This document shows positions 56,410 to 64,000 of a stretch of DNA of 64,000 bases, in pieces. The notes beneath the pieces are model-generated. The model was given only the letters and a program-made list of their open reading frames with translations, did not search any database and was not told where the DNA came from. Location of the stretch: contig CM028378.1 in assembly GCA_013146195.2 (NCBI GenBank), positions 88,532,295 through 88,596,294 of the forward strand, written 5' to 3'. Each line of letters starts with the position of its first letter. Position 1 is the first letter of the stretch. The position numbers were made by a program, and so were the translations under genes. The stretch is from Codonopsis lanceolata. Taxonomy: Eukaryota > Streptophyta > Magnoliopsida > Asterales > Campanulaceae.

Positions 56410-57282
56410 ATCTCAGACTCCATACAATGTCTCCAATCTTTTGCTTAGCCGTTTTTAGCATATATACACACACACACACACATGTGGAAAGCTCACATTT
56501 TCTTGAAAAAACGTCCAACTTCAATTATTCAATCATTTCAAGTTGGGGTTATTCTTGTAAATTACTATGATGAACTGTTTTAAGTAGAAAAACACAGTCG
56601 GATTGCTACAAATGCACCGAGCAGATAGAATGAAACTAAAATGAATAGATTATAAATTGCCTAAATAAAATTGAAATTCGGCCAAAACATTGCATAAGAG
56701 AAGGTCTAGCTCAATAATCCAAAGACAATTTTGTATTGGAAATTACATCTTCTAACTAATGACTTTGACAAATTAATTTGTATGCCCTTATTTTGAAGAC
56801 CTAGTCAACAGTGGACTCTATCCATGTCCAAGTGGAAGGGAAATTATAAAAATAAAATAAAAATATCAAAGTGAAGAAAACTTATCCAAATTACACCCCT
56901 AAATGACTCTTGGTTAATTCAATTTAATTACAACTACTATACTATTATCTATTTTTAAATACTCCTCTACTTTTTAAAAATTTATCAACCAAATATCTCA
57001 GTTCCCTTCAACACTCCCATTAGTAATTTAATTTTAACTTTATTAAATATTATAAAAAACCAAAAAACTTTAATAATTGATAGAAAAAATTAAAGAAAAG
57101 TTTGTTTGAAAGAAATTCTAATAAATGAATTTTAGAGTGTGTATATAAATTCAAAGCTTAAATAGCAATTTGGTCACCTTATTTTCACACTTTTTTCGTT
57201 AAGCTCATTGTACTTTTTTTTCCTCAATTTAGTGATTATACTTAGTCAATTAAGTCAATAATGTCACTGAATATCATATAAT

Positions 57283-57286
<4 letters not shown>
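56410..57286. other. Intergenic, no gene recognised
   Basis: AT-rich sequence with a short (CA)n at about 56,466-56,481; no frame or repeat that I can assign. Confidence 0.5.

Positions 57287-57352
<66 letters not shown>
57287..57352. repeat. (TA)n microsatellite
   Basis: Uninterrupted TA run. Sequence after it (57,353-58,149) has no recognised gene. It includes a single Stowaway-like arm at about 57,566 (CTCCCTCCGTCCCAAAATAT) with no partner found. Confidence 0.95.
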
Positions 57353-57354
<2 letters not shown>

Positions 57355-58149
57355 TTAATTATCTTCTTTTCTCTTCCATAGGAAGTGGGCAAACGGGAAT
57401 GCCCACCAAAATTGATCAATTTTTTTCATTGCACCATTTAATATCATAAACTAATAATAAATACCATATATCAAACCACCAATATTTGAATAAAGAATAT
57501 TACAAATCCAAAAATCCATTAAATTCAAATACTAAATACACATAATACAAACTCATTACAAATTACTCCCTCCGTCCCAAAATATATGATATTTTGGGAT
57601 TTTTTTTTGTTTCAAAATAGATGACGTTTTACACTTTTCTAGGTATTTTTTTTTTCTTTTTTTTCAACTTCTACCCTTTACTGACAACAATCATCAATGT
57701 TGGGCTCATTTTCCCAACGCCTTCTTTCTTCCCAACGCGAATTCATCTCAATAGGCTCTTCGTCTTCCCAATCTGCATTTTCATGTCTCCAAGCAATCAA
57801 AAATTAAGAAGAATGAAGACCCAAGTCGGAGTATGACCTACCAAAATCAAGAACAATCCCCTCTGTTTCGAACATAATGAACCCAGATGAAGATTCGAAC
57901 CCAAAAGACGCAAAGTCGAATGAAGACACAAACCCAAACCCAGATGAATATGCGAAATCAGATGAAACAGATGTGGTTTATGTGGTTTTATTGTTGGCTT
58001 TATTTTCATTCTTTGAATTATAATCTATAACTTCCTCCTTGAAGAACCAAAGAAAAATGGCTTTTTCCTTGAATATATCTAGAAAGGCTGCTAACCCATT
58101 CAGAAAGGCTGCTAATTTTCACAAATTTGTTTGGTGCACCCAACATAGA

Positions 58150-58430
58150 AAGAAAAGTGCAATATGTATGTGAATGATTATTTGGTGGAGCGTTTTGGTT
58201 AAAACACCGAGAAAAAATGCAGTGTTTTTTCTTTAAAAGTGTTTCAATGCAACGTTTTAAAACGCAACATTTTAAAAATGTGCATCGTTTTAAAACGCTT
58301 AAAAATGTTCAACGTTTTAAAAATATGTTGTGTTTACAATTACTTTGTTTTTGAAAAATAGTGTTTTGAAATAGTTTCCAAACGTGTTTACAAAAATAAA
58401 AATATGTTTTGAAAATGCTGCGTTTTAGAA
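58150..58430. mobile_element. AACGC-rich MITE, right end missing
   Basis: Co-linear with 56,150-56,405 (GGTGGAGCGTTTTGGTTAAA, AAAAGTGTTTCAATGCA, TTTCCAAACGTGTTTACAAA) but stops at GCTGCGTTTTAGAA where the element at 58,431 begins. The missing terminal part is not found after 60,126. Confidence 0.7.
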
Positions 58431-60126
58431 AGGATTAATATATTTTTTGGTCCCTGAACTATCCCAATACTATGCGTTTGGTCACTGTACTTTTTTTGAA
58501 ATGCGTTTGGTCCCTCAATTCGATTTTTTTGGTCAATTCCCCCTTCTTACCGTTACCGTTACTAAAAAAAATTAACATAGACTAACTTTTCAAAATGTCC
58601 AAACTATAAGGAGTTAATGTGTCTTTTTTAATTAAAAAAGGAGTTATTGTTAACACATATTAAATGGTGGGCGAGTATAATATTAAACTCTTCATCTCCT
58701 CCTTCTCCGGCGAAATTTAATTCCCTTTCCTACCGTTACCCTAAGAATTGAAACTCAATTTTCTCCTCTGTTCAAACAGACCCGGCGATTCCAGCCTCAA
58801 GCAGTCCAATCATCCCCTTCATCTTCTCCTTCTCCGGCGAATCACCAAGCCCGTCATCTTCTTCACCTTCACCTGCAACCCAGTTCGTCCCCTTTCCAAT
58901 TATTCTTCGATGTTTGTCCCGGCTAAGGAACGAGCCCCATCAAGGCCGCCATCTTCACAATCGGCCATGTCTTCAAACTCCCCCTACCAGTTCGCCCCCA
59001 TTATTTATTTTTCCTCCTTCGGGAAGGATCGAACCGAGACCTCCACATTGTGAAGCCCCATGTCTACCAGGCCACCCCTAGGCGCCCGCCCCCACATGCA
59101 CCCACCTCCGACTTCTCACCCATCTACTTCCACAGCCCAACCGGCTACACCAAATCTTCCACATCCCACCTCTGACCTCTCACCAAATCTTTCTTCCTAT
59201 GAAAACGTCTAACGAACCAACGGAGAAGAAATCTCGGTGATCTTGCTATCTCAAAAGTCAAATTTGGTGATTCAAAGTTCACTATTTCAATTGTCAACAT
59301 TATTCAGGTTCATTTATGTTTTATTTCCTCCCAAAACTATAACAGACTACCACTCGATTTCACTACTTTGAAATCTAAATCTCCCACCTCTTAGCTCATT
59401 GGCTGCCTAGATTTACAAGTTTCGACGTATCGCCGGCGGCGGCGCCAATAATGGCTTTGGTTAATGTGATAACTGATAACCCTTGCTGAAGGCCGACCAT
59501 TTGTCGAGGTCTAAGTACAATCCTCCCAGGACAAGATTCCGAAGGGAGTAGATAGATTGCCCAAAACCTAAATCACTACACACCGACTTACTTAAACTTA
59601 AAAACCGAAGCGGGACAGACATAAGATGCTGCAGCAGGGGTGAATGGACCTGAAAAAGAATGAAAAGAGGAGTCTGACCTTCATTTCCTATTGTTTTGTG
59701 GATGCGCGCCTTCTATTGGGTATAAAGAGGAAGAAGACAGATTCGAGGCAAACATTGGAGTCCCGCCGGGCATAGGAAATTCCTAAGTCAGCCTCTGACA
59801 GATTCAAGGCAAACCTTGGAGATGGCAGATCCGCCCGCCCAATAATGTAGATGGTTTCCAAATCGATCTCTTGCTGACAACCACATTTTGAACATTTTGA
59901 CATTTTAGCCATTGTTTGGACATTTTGAACATTTTGACACATTAACTCCCTATAGTTTGGGCATTTTGAAAGTTAGCCAATGTTACATTTTTTAGTAACG
60001 GTAACGGTAGGAAGGGTAAATTGACCAAAAAAATCGAATTGAAGGACCAAACGCATTTCAAAAAAAGCACAGTGACCAAACGCATAGTATTGAGATAGTT
60101 CAGGGACCAAAAAATATATTAATCCT
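58431..60126. mobile_element. 1.7-kb element with about 193-bp terminal inverted repeats and GC-rich cargo
   Basis: The left arm 58,431-58,624 starts AGGATTAATATATTTTTTGG and includes TACCGTTACCGTTACT. The right arm 59,934-60,126 is its inverse (AGTAACGGTAACGGTA, CCAAAAAATATATTAATCCT). The interior 58,690-59,460 is much richer in C and has CCGGCGAA, TACCAGTTCGCCCCC and GCCGGCGGCGGCG stretches unlike the flanks, as if copied from gene sequence. An open frame at 58,748-59,053 gives a Ser/Pro-rich peptide that I do not recognise. No clear target-site duplication; long TIRs suggest a MULE (Pack-type) element. Confidence 0.8.
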
Positions 60127-60201
60127 AATAAAAATGACAAACTTGCTTTACTTGAAACTGAGTGGAATGCCTAGGTGGAATAATTATGACGGAAAGTAAT
60201 A

Positions 60202-60459
60202 CTCCCTCCATCCCTAAATTATCGTCCTCCTTTCTTTTTTCGTCCGTCCCAAAATAATTCTCCAGCTTGAAACTTACCTTTTTAGAACATCACTTTTACC
60301 ATTTTAACCTTACTTTTTCACTCTACTTTAATCATGGGCCACATACACATGAGCTTTAAATGAAACTACACATTAAACCAATATAAATAATCAAGTCAAT
60401 TGTTCTTTCTTAAACTGTGCACCGAATCAACTAGGACGATTATTTAGGGACGGAGGAAG
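60202..60459. mobile_element. Stowaway-like MITE
   Basis: Ends CTCCCTCCATCCCTAAATTA and ATTATTTAGGGACGGAGGAAG-type inverse, flanked by TA (60,200-60,201 and 60,460-60,461). 258 bp. Confidence 0.88.
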
Positions 60460-60643
60460 TAGTATATTTCCTTGATATATAATATTCTTTATCTATTTCC
60501 CTTTCTCTCTCTCAATCTTATTTTCATTTTAATCCAAAAATAAACTAAAATAACAAATATATATTCTATTTTCTTTGTCTATTCCCCCCAGTATACTCTC
60601 TCTCCCTGTACATTCCCAACAACATCCCCCTTCCACTCGGTCT

Positions 60644-61031
60644 GTAGTTTGGAAAAGTTTTGAGTTTCCCTCTGATACCCTAATGGAGAATCATAATTTC
60701 ACAAGCAACATGGTGTTGGTTTCATTGAATGGGCTTTATTCTATGTGGTTAGGATCCGACTTCATCCGATTATACAAGTTTAAGCAAGATTCAGAATTGA
60801 GTCAAATTTACTTGAAACACAGAGCTCTTAAAGCCAAAGCATAGGTAATTGAAGGATAAAGGACACATTTATGCGATACTCAACCCACATGGGTTTCTTG
60901 GTATGCATGAGAACAGGTCAACTCCAGTAGATATTCAAGCTTTCAACAACTTCCAACAAGCGGGTAATCGTAGAATCCGACTTGAAGGCGATGGAAATCT
61001 CAAAGGTTATTACTGGACTGGGTCAGGTTGA
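60644..61031 (+). pseudogene. Fragment of a G-type lectin S-receptor-like (bulb-lectin) gene
   Basis: The frame reads VVWKSFEFPSDTLMENHNFT, then LVSLNGLYSMWLGSDFIRLY, then HRALKAKA and a TAG at 60,842. After a frame change it continues HIYAILNPHGFLGMHENRST, PVDIQAFNNFQQ and RLEGDGNLKGYYWTGSG. The WxSFxxPxDTLxxNxNF and LEGDGNLKGYYW patterns are the B-lectin and following segment of S-domain receptor-like proteins. Only about 125 residues remain; no signal peptide, PAN or kinase part is present. Stop plus frameshift make it a relic. Confidence 0.8.
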
Positions 61032-61116
61032 CTCTTCCATCATGATCTAGTCATTTTTCTGTCACATGCTTCCACGCATCACCATGTCCCTCACTACACG
61101 AGTCATCTTCCCCTCT

Positions 61117-61117
61117 T

Positions 61118-61166
<49 letters not shown>
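61117..61166. repeat. (GT)n-(GA)n compound microsatellite
   Basis: GT units followed directly by GA units. The next stretch, 61,167-62,190, is AT-rich with no gene recognised. Confidence 0.9.
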
Positions 61167-61177
<11 letters not shown>

Positions 61178-62193
61178 TTTGGTAAAAATTGGTGATCATG
61201 TGGGGAAGGGGGAGGTTGCTGAGTATGTATAGGGAAAGAAAGAGTATACTATGAAGATAGTAAGGAAGAATGAGATAGAGAGAGAAAAGAGAAAAAAAAT
61301 ATTTAAGTTTATTTTTGAATTAAATTTTAATTTAAAACTTGTTAGAAAAAACTAATTACTTTCTCTACCCCAAAGAAGTAATATTTTAATTTGTTTTAAT
61401 GTCAATTTCATTATTATTGAATTGATAAATATCGTATTTTGAATTTTTGAAATAAATAAGTAAATACCTTTCATTATATTTTTTTTTGAAAGTCATAACT
61501 TTATAAAGTTATTTACTTTTTTTTTTTGGATTGAGAAATTAAACTTAAAATAAGTATGAGAGATGGAGATAGATAGATGATATATATTAGGGAAAGATTA
61601 TTAACCCTTCCCGTCATAATTTTTCCCCTAGACATCCCGCTTAACTTCAAGTGAGGGCAATTTTGTCATTCTCATTTGTTTTTAACGAATCTGTTTAAGA
61701 TAACGGTATGAAGGACTAATATGCCAACAAAAGTAAAATTCACAGACCAATATAGGAATAAAGGTTAAGTTTAGGGACCAAATTATATATTACTCCAAAA
61801 ATGAATAAGCTAATATAGACCCCCCATTCCTATAACTTAACCCCCTGTTTCATACTTTTTTCTTAATGACGAAAATACCCTCAATCATAAAGATTATAAT
61901 ACCCTTTCTATTAATAAGTAGGCTCTCATTGGTTTTTCCTAAAACTAAAAACTTCTAACTAAACCCCTCACCCCCAAACAAATATACTCCTTTCTTCCTA
62001 ACTCATTCCTCATCTCTTCCTTCTTACCCAACAAATATATTCCTTCTTCCCTACTAATTATTCTTTCCCAACATATATACCCCCTTATTCCTAACATATC
62101 TTCTTCTCCTTCAACTTCCCCTTATTTTCTTCCCAAAAACCTAGAGATTATTCAACATTGGGTGTGAAAAAATCAAGCGTGAAAAAAAAAACG

Positions 62194-62583
62194 CCAATGT
62201 AATTGAAGTGGTAAGCATTTCTAACATTTTTATGCTTAAAAAATAAATTTTTTCTTGAAAAAAAGAGGTCCCCATTGAGAAATGTTCGGACTTGGTTAGT
62301 GGAACATTCATCAAATATTTGGTTGGCTCCAGTGGAACATTGATAAAATGTTTGGCCAGGTGTGGTGGAACATTGCTCCACTGTTCGGCTAGAGGCAATG
62401 TAACATTCATCAAATGTTCGACCAGGGGTGGTGGAACATTACTGTTCAGTCGGAGGTAGTGGAACATTGATCAAATGTTCCATCGGAGGCAGTGGAATGC
62501 TCAATAAAATGCGATAAATTTTTTCTGCTATGATTTTTTAATCATAAAAATGTTAGAAATACTTACCACTTCAGTCATATTGG
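62194..62583. mobile_element. Inverted-repeat element enclosing a degenerate about 43-bp tandem
   Basis: Arms CCAATGTAATTGAAGTGGTA, then AGCATTTCTAACATTTTTAT (62,194-62,233) are matched inversely by 62,542-62,583. Between them, at 62,290-62,510, five to six copies of a unit with GTGGAACATTGATCAAATGTTCGGCC repeat with changes. The open minus-strand frame (NVPL/NVPP repeats) comes from this tandem and is not called a gene. Confidence 0.8.
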
Positions 62584-63656
62584 TTTTGAGTTATTTTAAA
62601 ATCAAGTGGGGTATATATATACATACATACAAGATAGTCTAAAAGAGGTAAAATCCCAAAATATATTTGCTAAAAAAGGAAAGTCATCTTTGTGTAGTAT
62701 TATATAGTAGTTAGCATGCATTGAGATCACAAATTTGATTAATTGATTACACAACTCTCAAGATTTATTGAAAATGTACAAATATTTACATGTGGTAGAA
62801 AATACCGAATTTCTATGTAGTAGTATTTAATAGGAGTAGTCGCACATTGAAAATCTGCAAACACAAATCTTTTTTGGTGCACACTTAATTTACTTATTAA
62901 ATAAAATGAGCAAATAATATTGGAATAAGAACAAATGTGCTATAAGAATCATGTTCATTGAATACATGTGATTACAAAATAAAATATAACCACAATTAAT
63001 TATAAAAAGCCTGATATGAAAATCTTCATATATGACTTGTTTCTATTTGAAACTTTTATGTTTCTTTCATTGTATCTGAAATTATAATATCAAAAAAAAA
63101 TTTATTTTTACAAATAACCACAATTAATTATAACTTATTGGTAAATCATATGAATATATACGATTAAATCATAGTAGTAGATACCAACCACAAATTATAA
63201 ATATTTTATAAATCTATATGTTATATAGAAAAGAATATACATCTGAATTACTATTTATATTACTTAAGATCTTAAATTTTTATAACAAAAAAATCAATTA
63301 TTAAACTCCATAAAATTATGAACGAGAAAATGACTTAAATAATTTATAAAATAATGGATTAAATGATATCAATTATACGCTGATGATTGAGTGGGTTAGG
63401 TCGAAACGGATCGTGTCTCATTATAATTCAAAATTTAACGGGTCGACCCATTTTAACCCACATTTTCCCTACACTTATATAGCAAAAATATGGGTAACGG
63501 GCCTGACCCACAATTTTTTTTTTGTCGAAATAGGTAACTGGTTTCGACCCAAAAAATTAACTGGTTAGGTTGAATTAGGTAATTTTCAAACCGAGTTGGG
63601 TAGGTTAACGGGTTTTGAGTTGTAATTATCACACCGAATTATACCAATATAATTTA
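62584..63656. other. Intergenic, no gene recognised
   Basis: Very AT-rich. At 63,400-63,600 there are repeated GGGTCGACCC, GGGCCTGACCC and TTCGACCC motifs similar to 52,270-52,590, perhaps a MITE end. No supported frame. Confidence 0.5.
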
Positions 63657-64000
63657 GAGGTGGTCTCCTGTAAGACCGTCTTACGGATCTTTATCCATAA
63701 GACGGAGCCCCATTTAGAAATTCGCGAGTCATAATAAATAAATAATATGTTACAAGAGATAACAAAAATGTGATAGTTGAGTTGGTTCCCAGCATCTTGC
63801 TAAAGTTTGAAAGAAGCGCTGGGATGGTCAATGGTTCGAATCTCAGCAGCGCTTTTTAAACATCAATTGCCTTGAGATACTTGACGGATCTTAATGAACT
63901 TTAACGAAATGTTAAATGACACGTTTAAAGTCTAACGTGACACATTGAAAAGACAAAAATGACACATTTTAAGGATGAAAGTGACACTATAAAAGGAAAT
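63657..64000 (+). mobile_element. Second copy of the MULE at 45,766, cut by the window end
   Basis: Begins GAGGTGGTCTCCTGTAAGAC, then ACCGTCTTACGGATCTTTAT and ACGGAGCCCCATTTAGAAAT. The start of a motif cluster follows (AACGTGACACATTGAAAAGA, then AAAATGACACATTTTAAGGA). It keeps both end and motif order of the first copy. A tRNA-like B box GGTTCGAATCT occurs at about 63,832. Confidence 0.9.

Noticed and set aside
58431..60126. Target-site duplication for the long-TIR element
   Set aside because: Flanks GTTTTAGAA and AATAAAAAT do not match; superfamily therefore left as a suggestion.
62141..62467. 108-codon minus-strand frame with NVPL repeats
   Set aside because: Generated by the internal 43-bp tandem of an inverted-repeat element.
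63770..63860. Independent SINE or tRNA gene within the second MULE copy
   Set aside because: A B-box-like GGTTCGAATCT exists, but the structure is unclear and no flanking duplication was seen.

Overview
This is nuclear DNA of a flowering plant, most likely a eudicot. It is AT-rich and full of LTR retrotransposon remnants, MITEs, Mutator-like and hAT-like elements, a LINE, a SINE and long (TA)n and (GA)n microsatellites. It holds one recognisable host gene, with plant-type GT-AG introns and two GC-AG introns. I could not name the species from the sequence.

Layout. 1-13,559 is a nest of degenerate LTR retrotransposons. On the minus strand lies a Tat-lineage Ty3/gypsy element (reverse transcriptase, two RNase H domains, integrase). 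Downstream of its pol lies an array of twenty 24-bp hairpin units, then a candidate ORF on the opposite strand, then polypyrimidine stretches, a conserved motif block and an LTR. A second, different minus-strand LTR lies at about 240-999, and a plus-strand LTR start of probable chromovirus type at 3,103. A 100-N assembly gap at 13,560-13,659 cuts the Tat element. 13,660-21,264 holds more LTR pieces, a gag-like relic, a Mutator transposase fragment and a long-TIR MITE.

22,008-44,716 is a 13-exon cryptochrome DASH gene (CRY3/CRYD class) on the plus strand. About 21 kb of intron has been swollen by Stowaway-like MITEs, a SINE, an inserted L1-type LINE (about 5.5 kb, intron 8) and a 0.9-kb MULE-type element with a 9-bp target-site duplication. 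All conserved CRY-DASH blocks are present and the exon phases agree, except at three places. Each of those three carries exactly one extra base relative to the expected frame (near 22,321, 25,846 and 41,650). Either the locus is a recent pseudogene or the assembly has insertion-type errors. A fourth frame inconsistency sits in the putative transit-peptide region.

44,717-64,000 has no intact gene. It holds a complete 1,973-bp Mutator-like element with 9-bp TSDs and about 27 copies of an AAAAGTGACAC motif, plus a second copy cut by the window end. It also holds a hAT-like MITE with an 8-bp TSD, nested inverted-repeat elements (one with a 10-bp TSD), a 1.7-kb element with about 193-bp terminal inverted repeats around GC-richer, possibly captured sequence, a broken fragment of a G-type lectin S-receptor-like gene, and assorted MITEs and solo-LTR relics.

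The strongest unusual signals are the hairpin array with base-pair-preserving variation (9,698-10,173), the antisense ORF beside it, the motif arrays inside the MULE, and the frame breaks in CRY-DASH. No operon-like or CRISPR-like system is present.
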